Below, piece after piece: positions 48,085-60,019 of a DNA stretch of 64,000 nucleotides (position 1 is its first letter; every line of letters starts with the position of its first letter). This DNA comes from Liolophura sinensis (lineage: Eukaryota > Mollusca > Polyplacophora > Chitonida > Chitonidae): assembly GCF_032854445.1 (NCBI RefSeq), contig NC_088302.1:15867338-15931337 (forward strand). The letters are read 5' to 3'. The translations under genes were made by a program, and so were the position numbers. The notes under the pieces were generated by a model, which saw only the letters and a program-made list of their open reading frames with translations, did not search any database and was not told the origin of the DNA.

Positions 48085-48240
48085 AAACAAATGTTTTGGA
48101 AGTTTGAAACCATGGTATATAACTTTTGAACAAAAATTAAATCAGCATGCATAGTTTTACAAGAAAATTTAAAAAAAAAAGACTGATAAATGGAATGAAG
48201 GAGAAAGTCTTGTGGGCAATGTATTTATTGATTTCTAGCT
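48085..48240 (-). pseudogene. Third follistatin unit, 3'-flank remnant
   Basis: Aligns with the 3' flanks of both genes (45300-45475 and 49790-49945): CTTTTGGAAG.(T/C)T.AAACC, the (A/G)CAAGAAAA.TTTAAAAA block and GGGCAATGTATTTATTGATT are in the same order. No coding exon follows; satellite sequence takes its place. This implies at least three tandem units once existed. Confidence 0.6.
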
Positions 48241-48269
48241 CTATAGCCTGTATGTAGTAAGGAGAGGGG

Positions 48270-48900
48270 AAAAAAGTGTTAATCTTTTTGTTTTAGCTTC
48301 TGACTAATGACCTCTCATGCATGGACTGAAGACGAAGCTTTATTGGTGTGTAAGTGTATATACTTGGATGGAAGGTTAAGCTCATTTTGTTTTTTAGCTT
48401 CTGTATAATGGACTTTCATACATGGATTGAAAGTTAAGCTTTTTTTAACTCCCTAGTCTAAGGTATAGCGTATAAATGTACAAACTTGGGTGGCAGGTTA
48501 AGCTTTTTTGTTTTTTTAGCTCCTGTATAACGGATTTTCATACATGGATTGAAGGTTAAGCTTTTTTTTAAGCTCCCTAGTCTCAGGTATGGCGTATAAA
48601 TGTACAAACTTGGAAGGAAGATTAAGCTTTTTTTAGCTTCTGTATAATGGGCTCTTATACACGGATTGAAGGTTAAACTTTTTGTGTAAATGCACATACT
48701 TGGATGGAAGGTTAAACTTTTTTGTTTTTCACTTCCTATATAGTGGACCCTTATAGACGGACTGAAGGTTAAGGTTTTTTAGTTCTGTAGTCTAAGGAAT
48801 GGTGTGTAAATGTACATACTCGAATAGAAGGTTGCGTCTTTTTTTAGCTCCTGCTTATTATACTCTCATAGATGGATTGAAAGTCAATCCTTTTTTTAGA
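48270..48900. repeat. 115-120 bp satellite between the follistatin genes
   Basis: About five units, each holding ATACATGGATTGAAGGTTAA, GCTTTTTTT, CTAGTCTAAGGTATGGCGTA and AAATGTACAAACTTGG-like segments; shorter half-units alternate inside. Confidence 0.8.
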
Positions 48901-49405
48901 TCCAACATAGGGGGTTATCCTGGAATCACCCCGTCTGTCTGACCCAATTTTGTCCACGCGTCTCCTCCCAAACTACCACGCCGAGTTTCAATGAAACTTA
49001 CCACACATCTTGCTTATCATCTGAACTTGTGCATGCTTATCTTTAATGGCAATCCGGTAATTATTGTCATAATTACCACTTTTAGTGCTTTTCCATGTAT
49101 TCAGATTTTGTCCATGCAACACTTCCAAAAGTACTAAACCTATTTCGATCTTCTTTGCATGCTTAAGTTTAACTTCAGTCAAGTAATTAGTTTCGTTTCT
49201 TTTTCAAACTTAGAAAATCTAACTAACCGTTTTACTAATGAGGGTGAGCAAGTAGAAGAACTTTCAGCTGATGTTAATGGAAAAGATTCTCTTTTCTGGA
49301 CTATGGGGATGGCTTGCTCAACGTTCTGTTCTGTCCGTCCATCTCGACTGGGAACGTGTTTTTGAACTACATATTTCTGTGCGCTTTTCGTTTTCAGTGG
49401 AGTCC

Positions 49406-49494
49406 CTATGGTTTCAGATCGAGGTTCACCTGCAGCTCCACGTTGGGAGACTTGGCAGTCACCTCATAATTGATGGTAGGTAACACATAAAGAT
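49406..49494 (-). CDS. Orphan candidate exon 3' of follistatin copy 2
   Basis: Acceptor CTCTCACTTTTCAG, 28 open codons and TAG. The peptide holds LPTINYEVTAKSPNVEL and ends QVNLDLKP. It is homologous to 44964-45089 but strongly diverged and differs by two bases in phase at the acceptor. Function unknown. Confidence 0.25.
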
Positions 49495-49708
49495 CTGAAA
49501 AGTGAGAGAAAAAAATCGAGAACAACATTAAACCAATTGCATATATAACGAAAAAAAACAACAATATTTAAAAACATATATATGAAAACAAAATTTTTAA
49601 CACAGTGATGCTTTTCGTTTGAGTGTTTAATCACGATATACAAAGAATACAGTGACAAGTTAAAACTTCTATTTTGGTGGTGAGTAAACTTTTAACGTAT
49701 GTTAAGAG

Positions 49709-49725
49709 CCCCCCCCCCCCCCCTT
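49709..49725. repeat. Poly-C run
   Basis: About 17 C, absent from the aligned place beside copy 1; followed by a CACA repeat. Confidence 0.9.
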
Positions 49726-50164
49726 CCCCACACACACGCACACAAAAAGACAGCACATCAAAAACATATGTAATACAATAATTGCTGGGTTTTAAAGGCA
49801 TTTTAGACGTTTGAAACCCTGCCATATATCTAGGAACAAGGTTATTTCAGTACGCATAATTTTCGAAGAAAAAACAAACATTAAAGCATACACTGATTGA
49901 TGAAGAATGTATTGCAGGCAATCTATTTAGTGATTTTGATTTACACATGATAACTACCATGAATGAGGGGGAAATGAAAGAAAGGATAATGTTTGAAGGA
50001 CACATAAACAGTGAATAAGGAAGGAACAATGCATAAGAAACAGTAAATAAGGAGCAGTGAATAAGGAATATGTATATATTTTTAAATTTGTCAGGTAATA
50101 CGTTGGAGAAACTTGGTTAACGATCAGTATAATATATTATGGTGCTACAGGAGACAGTGAATTG

Positions 50165-52306
50165 TCACTGTGGAGATTTTGTCGTCTTCCTATGTCGTCG
50201 TCTGGGGCTGGTCTTGTCGTGTTTGCAGACGCCATTATGTTTGGCTCGAATCACAACTCCAGACTCGCAAGCTGCTTTCCTCATCTCACAAAAGTTGCTA
50301 TAGGTGATGTTGTTAGAACCGCACATGGGATGTGGCTTAATATCTGCTTCTTCACAGATTTCTCGACACATGACGCATTTTGGTTGTTTGATCTCTTCGT
50401 CAACTAAGCACTTCCTGTCTTTGGGGCATTTAAGAGATTCGCAGGTTGTGTTCGCTGTGAAAACAAGACAGAAAAAACCGTTATTATAAATTTTATTACT
50501 GAGATCGGAGAGCTGGATATAATGATAGAGAATTAAATTGTAGAGCCAAGGTAATAAGCACTAATTATCGATGAAGACATCAAGAAAATAATAGGAAATG
50601 TGCAGATAACATTAAAAAAAAAAACAACGACATGTACATTATGTTGTTGAAACTTTGGCAAAGGTAGCGTTTTTGGTAAGTCTAGACCAGATTGGGTAGC
50701 GGCATCGATGCGGCATCGAAACTACTGCGTATATACATATTTTTTATTCAACCATTTAATCCCAGCCCAGTGAAACTCTGGAATCGTATCTTACCTTTGC
50801 ATTTTCCTGGGTAAAGCACAGTTGTCTGGAAGGCGTTTTCACAGGCAATTTTCCGGATCTGGCAGATACTTTCATAGGTGATGCCATCAGACCCACAAAT
50901 CTGTTCTGCTTCGCTGGTGGCCGGAGGACAGTGCTTCGTGCATGGAATACAATGAGGGTTGCCATTCTGATCTTCCATACATGTGCCATCTCTGCACTTG
51001 ACTTTCTTACAGGATTCTGCGAGAAGTAAATATGAGTTAATAAAGATAAACATTCTGGAACATTAGCCAAAATAATTGAGTTCTGTATGTATATCATATG
51101 ATTTACATAGAAAATGTCACTATTTGAGGCGTCAAATTAAGAAAGGTTGGTTTAAGCGAAGGGTTTGTATAATATGAATTCGTACGAGAGTAACTGGCTG
51201 TGTACTTACTGCGACATTTCCCTTCATATGCAATCTCCACTTTCTCATGATGACGACAATTGTAGGTGAGCAGACGACACTGATTCTTAAACGTCTTCCG
51301 ATTTGTGCCACAAACTTTCCTCTTCAGCATATCCTTGGAGCAGACGGGACTACAAGCACACTTGGGGCCCTTCTTGGTGTTCACACACTTCTTGCCAGCT
51401 CCACAGTTCACTCTGCCGCAAGTAACTACAATGAATAAGCAAAAGCATATGTTAAACTGGGACTTCGTGCATAATACAAAGAATGGCTAAGCTTCGAACA
51501 TGTACATTTTCGATAATGCACGAGAGCGTTTGTTCTGAAACTACACGCAAAGACATATTAAATTGTCAAGAAGACAACTGATGTCTCAAAACAACATTAA
51601 AGACAGCTAGTCTGTGGATTTCTAGAAGAAATGTTAATTTATTTTATTAAGTTTCTTTTGCCACAGAGCTCAAAAATGTCTGAAGCATAACGTCAACTTG
51701 TAGTTGAACAAGCCTCTGAGCTTCGTTACTGAACTCACTGTGACATTTTTCACAAGATGGCGCTCCTCCCAAGAAAGCTTCCCAATAGAAAAGTTTGGCG
51801 GGCGTCGCATCGTCGTGGTTAGACCAGGCCATTGTCAGGAGTCCATTCTTACAACACTCTTCCTTGGACAATTTGGTTTTGTACAGGTGCTGGCAACGGC
51901 CATTCTTCGTGATAGTAGTCCAACACATTCCGGCTGTAGAAGAGAAAATAATCGTCAAACATTGGAACATAAATGGGCTGCATACAGAACAATCAAGTTC
52001 GTTTGAAAATTCTACAATAACATTCTATATAGCTCATTCTGTATGTGCGATATCATGGGAATAAGAATGCCGGTACCAACTACATGAACTAAGGAATTAA
52101 GTCTTTGAAAATGTTTGAAAAAGAAACAAAAATTTACCAGTGTTTGGAAAGTTTGTTCACTACTCGTTCTTTTTAAAAAAGTTTCTACCTTCTACCATAT
52201 AGTTTGTTGTTTTTGAGCAAGTACAGTAAAAATGTACAAAAAATGACTTACCATCGACAACATGAAAGAGGAATTGGATTAACAAGGTGATCAATAATCT
52301 CGTCAT
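50165..52306 (-). CDS. FST: Follistatin, tandem copy 2
   Basis: Coding exons are 52306-52252, 51933-51739, 51425-51210, 51016-50795 and 50454-50165, with exon lengths and phases identical to copy 1. The 325-residue product has the same domain order and all the same cysteines. I count six replacements: Gly/Ala at residue 19, Asp/Gly and Ala/Thr in FSD1, and Ile/Lys, Ile/Ala and Gln/Thr in exon 5. Exon 4 protein is unchanged, whereas exon 5 has clustered multi-base changes, including a three-base change of Gln to Thr before the basic tail. Introns and 5' flank are almost identical to copy 1, so shared expression is likely. It looks fully functional. Only antiparallel shadows and intron read-through compete with this reading. 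Confidence 0.95.
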
Positions 52307-52386
52307 GGTGATCGGCTTAATTATCGATGACTTAGCAGGTGTAGTGAACAGCGTTCAAGTGATGACTACTCACTGATCACCCTCGG

Positions 52387-52392
52387 TTTATA
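52387..52392 (-). promoter_or_regulatory. TATA box of follistatin copy 2
   Basis: Minus-strand GTTTATAAAC 81 bases upstream of the ATG, within a 5' flank shared with copy 1. Confidence 0.6.
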
Positions 52393-52964
52393 AACAGGCT
52401 ATGTTCACTCTCATTTCACTCAGGCACCTCTCACTCTTACATCTCAGACACATTAAGACATTGACTTTTAGAAAGATTAATCATTTGTTCTGATTAAATC
52501 CATGAAAATCAGCGGGGCGTCCAATGGGTGCCAGTTAAAGTTAATCTTCTCCGTTACTGAAGTAGCTACACCCAATGGAGACTGGGCCAACAGGTTAATG
52601 ATTGATTTATCAGCATATCGGATTGTGGATTATCGGATTAAGGTGCCAATGTGTTTCTTTTACTCTAGAATGTCCCTGTGGTGAAGAATCAGTATTTCCA
52701 GACTGGGTGGAGTACTGACTTTGTACTACGTTCAAAGTGGCACCGATTTTATCACCTGTAGGCCTGCACTGTAGATGATTTGTGTTGAACGTTGAACAAA
52801 AATTGTCCAACGACCCTTGATCTTTGAACGGCATTATTTTTTGAATGGAATTGAATATATCATTATGTTTATAAAAATATTCAATGGACATATTATGTAT
52901 TGTTCGATCAAATTGGTTTTCAAGAAATTTATTGTTCTTTTACAATGTTAGTTTTATTACACTC

Positions 52965-53170
52965 AAGCAATTAATCTCTTAATTTTAACAGAAGGCCTGT
53001 TATATGAGTGACGCCAGAATGTATGCTGTTGTTATAACCAAGTCATATTCAACACAACACAGAATAATCTGCTTCGAGGACATCTCTCTTCTGTTTAATT
53101 TGACATATTTATTTCTGTGAGTAAATAGCTATCATTGCTGCCACAAAACAGATTATTGTAGGGAAAGAGA
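52965..53170. mobile_element. MITE-P copy
   Basis: CTTAATTTTAACAGAAGGCC, TGCTGTTGTTATAACCAAGT and ATTCAACACAACACAGAATA follow the family order. Confidence 0.6.
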
Positions 53171-53699
53171 TGTCAAATATGGGTTAAATTTGTAACATGC
53201 TGTAGAGAAACAAAAGTATAAACAAGGGGAGATTACTCTAACGGTAAAACTTTTGCGGTACTCAAAGTGGATTCTCCAAATGTTGTTTAGCGGCTCGAAA
53301 CTTACAGTTTTTAACCTACAGCAATATTGACTTGGTGCTAGTATGTTTTAGTATGGCAAAGCCACAAATAGGCCTGTCTAGAGTGATTTGTCACCAATTT
53401 GAGCCATCGTGATATATCCGAAAACAATATTGAAAGCAATGTGCAACAATATAGTTTTTTAAATATGAAATGATAAACATAAATCCGTCTATGTTAGAGT
53501 TTTTATTTCTGTTTTCGCACCTGTATATAAATAAAACCCTGCTTTGTTCATTAAACAAACAGAAGATGACGAGAGATATTTGATTTTACAGTTATTATGC
53601 CAATAAATGCACTATGGCAACGCATGCGGTATGCAATTCGGCCTTGCAGGTTGCTAGCGCCATGTACAACGCGTTGACCAAAGTTTCTTTCGACTACAC

Positions 53700-53945
53700 T
53701 CAAAAGATTAACCTCTAAATTTTAATAGAAAGTCGGGGTGATGCTAGAATGAATTCTGGTATTGCAGCAGATTGTTTTGTTGAGCATAACACACACTGTA
53801 TTAATTCTAACATAAGGATTCTATCAGACTAACGGGATATTATGTTGAATATGACATAATATTTTGTTATATTTACCGAATATTCTCTATCATCACTCAG
53901 ACAACAAGCTTTTTGGTTATAATTAAAAGATGCATTTTTTGGAAT
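53700..53945. mobile_element. MITE-P copy
   Basis: Nearly full-length: TAAATTTTAATAGAAAGTCG to TTGGTTATAATTAAAAGATG, with TATTATGTTGAATATGACAT in the middle. Confidence 0.7.
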
Positions 53946-54204
53946 GTATAGTACAGCTTCATGCTTCTGCTATCACTCCATCACTAATTTACAAATAAAC
54001 AAATTCTGGTAAACCTCATTCACTTACACTTTTCTGGCAGAAGTGCTGACCGAAATTACTGCTATTTATAGTCAACAATAAACACAGGCCAAATTCGTTA
54101 CGAGTATGTACGTGTATGCAGGCGGGTGGTCTCGATTTACAGATGAAGTTTCCTCTTCACATTTCTATCTGAATGTATATATCGGATCTGCATGGGTTAA
54201 AGAA

Positions 54205-54390
54205 AAAAATATTTATTTCACAAATATTCTATTAAATCAACATGAAGATTGTATGTGACTAACAAGGTATAATGTTGAATATGACGCAGTATTGTGTAAT
54301 AATAACAGAATATACATTCTAGCATCGCCAAGATAACAGACTTTCTGTTATTTTAAACAGATTCTTTTGTGAGTGATTCGCTTGTTCGAC
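54205..54390. mobile_element. MITE-P copy
   Basis: TATAATGTTGAATATGACGC, TAATAACAGAATATACATTC and the end TTTCTGTTATTTTAAACAGA are colinear with the copy at 53.7 kb. Confidence 0.7.
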
Positions 54391-54907
54391 TGCGAATTTA
54401 CGTCATAGTGTTTGCCATATTGCTGCAACAAAAACACCACCTAAGAAGGTGACAGCCGTAGGATAAAGTGAGCAATTTCCTTCATGCAATTAAGGAAATG
54501 AATATAGCATTGTCTGCACGCTTTCCACAATATATGCGTTGGTTCGGTTTCACGAAGCGTATATTTAGCTAAGTAAACCTTTAACTATACCAGGGCAATT
54601 ATGCCGTAAAGATAGCTACTTAACACTAAGTCTGATTCATGAAACCGGCATTTGGACCATTGCAACATTGAGCATGCTTATAGATTTATTAATTTTCTGT
54701 GGATACGTGTAACTCCTCTATGTTCTGACATATCTCCAGTTACATTGGCAAGAGTTCGATTCAAGGTTTGATCAACCTTTATACGTAAGGCACACAAATA
54801 AAAGAAATCTTAAAATTGATGGTCACTGAGGAGAGCAATGAATTTTACATGTACATTTTTCATGTATATAATATTGCATTCATTTGATTTTGTTATATAT
54901 AACACCA

Positions 54908-55068
54908 AATTTATTCATTTATTTGATTGATGTTTTACGCTGTACTCAAGAATATTTCACTTATACGACGGTGGCCAGCATTATGGTGGGAGGAAACGGG
55001 GCTGTGCGCGGGGGAAACCCACGACCACTCGCAGTTTGCTGGCAGGCCTTCCCACGTACGGCCGGAGG
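54908..55068 (-). mobile_element. SINE-A copy, truncated
   Basis: TTTATTCATTTATTTGATTG tail to the CCTTCCCACGTACGGCCGGA block; the head is absent. Confidence 0.85.
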
Positions 55069-55185
55069 ATAACTTTCCAACTGGTCATCTGTATGAAGAA
55101 CCGATATAGAGCTTGAATAAGCGAAGTATATATAGGAGCATTCATTCGAATTCTGTATAAGAACTTACGCATGAATTCATCAGCT

Positions 55186-55342
55186 ATATTTATTTATTTA
55201 TTTATTTGATTGGTGTTTTACCCTGCACTCAAGAATATTTCACTTATACGACGGCGGCCAGCATTATGGTGGAAGGAAACCGGGCAGAGTCGGGGAAAAC
55301 CCACGACCATCCGGAGGTTGCTGGCAGACCTTCCCACGTCGG
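55186..55342 (-). mobile_element. SINE-A copy, truncated
   Basis: (TTTA)n tail to ACCTTCCCACGTC. Same orientation as the copy 120 bp to its left, and truncated at nearly the same point. Confidence 0.85.
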
Positions 55343-56161
55343 TCATCAGCTATATATGCTATGTATGTATGATATACGTGTTCTTTGAGCACCATATAGT
55401 TATATATGCATGCTAATTGCTATTAACACGAAGTCGTATGCGGTATATGTTTATGTAAAGTTTTTTAATTACACAACAGGCTAGTGGGAAAATTTTTTGT
55501 AGGTACCGATATGTATCAAGTACATTACAACATATATAACACATGCCGCGGTAGAATTCGCTTTAATGTGTAGTTCATGGCAGAAATATTGAGCATCCTC
55601 CTATACATGTTAATAACTGTTTGTCACTCCTTATAGTTTTTCGCTAATATAGTATTTTAGTAAGCGAAAAGACCATTTAAGGGAAGAAAACACAGAAAAA
55701 AAAACACAAACATCACCCTATATATTGAACCTAAACGCATCCTATCTCCATAACTTCGATAAATCAATAAATGTCAAGTTTTTCATGCAATGTTTTATTT
55801 TTATTGTTTGCTTTCTTTTTTGCCATACAGTGTAAACCGATTCAATATACCCATTCAGCTCGCAGGACTTCAATTATCACTAAAGGCCGATGTATTGCTA
55901 CCATAGCTCTTTACTATTGCTCTGTACTCGCCTCTATTTCTAACATTACATACTTGAGACTGTTCTTTTTACTGCACTCGATTGTACTTTATAGTAAACT
56001 GAGGTGCGTCCTAAAGCTGTCTTTGTACGCGAGACTGAAGGATGACTCTATCTTTTGCACCTCGTGACTGAAATTCAGCGCGTGTAAATATGTGTTCATG
56101 AATGAACTGAGGGTAGCCCGAGGTCATTTCCCTTCGACCTGACGGATCATGTGACACAATC

Positions 56162-56169
56162 TATAAATA
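56162..56169 (+). promoter_or_regulatory. TATA box of an unidentified gene
   Basis: TATAAATA within a CpG-rich stretch (GCGCGGGC follows). A CATGTGAC E-box-like site lies about 15 bases upstream. The start would be near the pyrimidine tract CTTTACCTTC at about 56190. Confidence 0.5.
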
Positions 56170-56235
56170 GCGCGGGCTTTCCCGTGACCTTTACCTTCAA
56201 CGCTCGACAACGTGCGACGAAGTCGTTTGTTCTCG

Positions 56236-56332
56236 ATGCTGCCAACTTTCTTGCGAATGGCCAGTTTTTTGGGGATTGCAAACGATCTAAATTACAGGAA
56301 GGCGTTGTTTTACTTCCCAAGCAGCGCACAAG
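56236..56332 (+). CDS. First coding exon of an unidentified gene (partial)
   Basis: The first ATG after the predicted start at 56190 opens 32 codons plus one base up to a donor CACAAG/GTAGGT. The peptide begins MLPTFLRMASFLGIANDLNY and ends RKALFYFPSSAQ; hydrophobic and basic residues alternate, which would allow a mitochondrial or membrane-targeting N terminus. I found no convincing second exon before 64000, so the gene probably continues past the window. The stretch is much richer in CpG than its flanks, as are the exons of the other genes. A non-coding first exon with a chance ORF is the alternative. Confidence 0.4.
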
Positions 56333-57792
56333 GTAGGTGATTCAATAATTTCAGTTAAGTTTATCGCCAATATGTACCTCCATGTGTTTGGAGTGGTGTG
56401 CTGGCAGTTGTACGGCCTTGTCGAGCTCGCCATCAAATCACACTGCAAAATATTGACTTGCGTTTTGTCACTACGTTGAAAGGGACAAAGAAAATTTTGT
56501 TAAATCCGAAGGGCATTTAAATGGAAATTGTAGACAAACGAATTAGTTCTTATTTCACGACTTGAGATTGATTTGCGGGCGATTTGAGTGAAAAATTGCC
56601 ACGCTGACAACGTCTGGCTACCGTAGATCACTCTATCGACGAATATACGATATTAGCTCGCGTTAATAGTTACTCTTGCGAACACAGTAAAGTGGCCATG
56701 GCTGCCATTGAATTGGGAGCAAACATCAGATGAGTTAGGACACAAAACTGCTGCTTGATATGCATTCTGATTGGTACATCATCTGTTTCAGTGTTTGTAT
56801 TTTGATTTCTGTTTAACCACTCGTGCATGTGTACATGTATGCTATATATCTTACATATGTGGCAGGTTACGATTTTGGTGTTGATCACTCTTTTTCTTTT
56901 AGCTCATTGCAAAGAGATGTTTTTTTAAAAATGATATCAGTTAAAAATATAGGGCTATTGGTAATATGTAATTTAAGAGAATAATATATTATGTGTATTC
57001 TGATAAACCATATGCTTTCATTGGAATGCTGTTTATTTAATGAAACACAGTTCTAACTTTGAGTTTCTTGGATAACAATTTCACATCTGAGGCTTCCATA
57101 ACTCCTTCATCAATAAAGCTGACTGATTTCTTTTAGTAAAATATTCCTAGTAGTCGTAAAGGCGAGGTTGATGCTTTTGTTGGTGGTTGACCCACTTCAC
57201 ATATGTTCATTGTGAAAAGGAGATTCTTCAGTGAAGTGATGTCAATCCACTGTACTTCACCAACTTAGCCTTTACAACAGCCATGTTCCTGATTATGCAT
57301 GAGTATTATGCATGAGTATTATATCATCAGTCCATTATGAAAAATGTAATTTATTTTTCTTTATTTTGAATTGACTTGATTTATCCTTGGGCTATATATG
57401 TTCTCTGACCCAAATCCTGCACTGTAAGCATGAGACCACATATACTACTAGACTACTCAGTTTATGGTGCGTTACTTTCACAGAATGCAATATATCTGCG
57501 AAATCTTCTGAATTATGTTCAGATTGTCATAATCTTTGAAAAACTGTGTGTAGTTGATGTTAGGAAAGTACCGTCGTGAATTTGTTTAAGAACAGCTTAT
57601 TTCAGTCTGTTCTACATTCTGCATGAGACAATTCTGGTAGTTTCTCGAACTTGTCTATACTGTATTAAACCGCTTTACACTGGAAAGGAGTGGAATGTTA
57701 ACACTACAGAACCAGCTGTCCAGTGCTTATACAGTAGTCAGATAATTTAAAATGTGAAGTTTTATCTTCAGTTAGTGATCACACGAATTGTT

Positions 57793-58050
57793 CCATGGCC
57801 GAGTGGTTAGCATGCCAGCAGGGTGCAATAATTCAGGAGCCTTTGACCAATGCAGTGGCTCTGAATTCAAGTCTAGCTCATGCTGGCTTTCTCTCAGGTT
57901 GTACATGGGAAAGTATGTCAATAACCTGTGGATGGCCCTGGATTTTCCCCAGGCTGTTCCTGGTTTCCTCCACCATAATGCTGATGGCCATTGTATAAGT
58001 GAAATATTCTTGAGTACAACATAAAGCACTAATCAAATAAATAAATAAGG
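57793..58050 (+). mobile_element. SINE-A, full-length older copy
   Basis: Head CATGGCCGAGTGGTTAGCAT, box B GAATTCAAGTCT, core GTGAAATATTCTTGAGTACA and tail CAAATAAATAAATAAGG. The ORFs across it on both strands are artefacts of the element. Confidence 0.88.
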
Positions 58051-60019
58051 AAATAAATCACAGATAGTTCAATCACACCTCTGTGCATGCCCATGTGATG
58101 GAATCCTAAATACTTTCCCAGGCCCTGTATTTCATCATTTTTTAAACAGAACCTAATGGATTCTCATATGTTCCCTTTTTCGGAATCCATCAGAATCTAA
58201 TCCGAATCTCCAAATGTTGTCTGAAGTCTCCGGTTGAGTGAAGGGTTGAATGCATATGTAAGTAAACAAATCTGCAAAGCCTAAAACTTCAAAAGATGTG
58301 CAACTCTTAGATGTACACCATGTATGTCCACTTAACCAAGGAGATAGTTATGGATTGCAAATCTGAGAACATTTGGTTGTTGTTTTGTGTTTTGTTTTGT
58401 GACATTTTTAAGGGATTTATGTGAATCATGATGTGAATCAGATTCCCAGATTCATGTTAAAAGTAAAACCCTGCTTCCACACAACCTTGTCCACTTTGGA
58501 TGGTGAATATCTGCCTGTATATAGTTTCCTACATGGTTGAAAAACATACATACTTCCCATACAGATTTGTGTCATTTTTTTTCAAGGCAAAAGCTGGCTG
58601 TCTACCTGCACTGTGTTGCTTGTGCATGTCCTTCAGATCCCTGGTGAACCAGAGACATGTAATAAAGGAACATTTGCTGTGAAATTGCTCTTCCCCAAGG
58701 CCATCATCCACTAACACCCACACATAGAACAACAGAGAAACAGAGAACTTTGCCAATGTCTGTTTCATTTTGGTGGTAAGCCAACACCAATTTAAATTTT
58801 TGTGTTACGAGCAGAAGGAATTTTTTTTTAATTTGGGAGAAATGTGGAATGTCCCCAGTAATCTTCCCTTTTCAAGATATATGGACATATATCTTAGATT
58901 TTTAGTTTTATTTTTACCCCATTTTCGGAATTTTTATTGTTGTCTTGTTCGTAAAACACAAAATAAAATTGGCGTCGTCTAATTGTAGGCTTGTTCTGGT
59001 AGCTGATATTTTTTCAGGTATACTCCCAAACTAAAAGACTCTAGTGGCCATTACTGATTGTTTCAGACAAATTTATGGACACCACAACCCAATGGTTAGA
59101 ATAATACATGACCTTCTTCCACATTAAAGTTCATGCCATTTAGTGCCTAATTTCCCAGAGACAGTAAACATGTAACTGCATTTCCCTACAACATCAGCTG
59201 GAATAAATTATCACCATTCCTTAAACCAGTCTGATATGAGTACAAGTATATATTGAATCTCTCGGCCTCTAACTTGCAGTCTCTCTCTACATGTGTTATT
59301 ATGGTGGGTGTATTCTGAATCTCAATTTCTTACCTCTGCCAATGATTTCGCACTGAAGAAAAACACACACCACCAAAAACTCATTAAAATGAAAGGATAT
59401 CTTGTCCCTGTTGTCATATTGTTAACGAGATAGAAAGACAGTCAGGAAATACACATGGGACAGCGATCACAGACAACCAGTTTATGGATACTGAGCTAAC
59501 TTAATGAGAGACTTGCCGGCTACGACAAGCCCCTGTTGGGACTAGCAGTTGTCAAATCAGATTGTTAAGTGGAATAAATTAAATCCAACCTTTCCTGTGT
59601 GTGTATGTTATATGAAAAAGGATTAAGACCGAGTGCTACATGTACCATTAGGAACTATTTAACAGTGACACCATGTACAAGTACTTAGGCTAATGTTAAT
59701 TTGTATACGGATATGAACATATCGTTGTGTGACAGCTAATTAAGAGATCCTGTTTGTTCTGTGTCTGTATCTGCTTTTAAGTTGAGTTAATTTTCTTTCG
59801 TACATGTACATAATGTGAAATAAAGCAACTGAATTCTTGTAATTTCGTTTTTCAGAGAAGACGTCTTTTTCAGTTTTAGTATTTTTGAACGTTAATATTC
59901 AAAAATAGTTGTTTAATATCTACCCTGTCTTCATAGGCATAGACAGTAATCAGGCTGGTATTAAAGCTTTAATACCTAAACGCTTCCAGGTCTCAGTTTA
60001 ATTCAAAGCTGAACATGCG

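Noticed and set aside
58529-58768. Minus-strand ORF with a signal-peptide-like start (MKQTLAKFSVSLLFYVWVLV) and a GTAGAC donor
   Set aside because: No promoter, no partner exon and no recognisable mature domain. A hydrophobic start of this kind is common by chance in AT-rich DNA.
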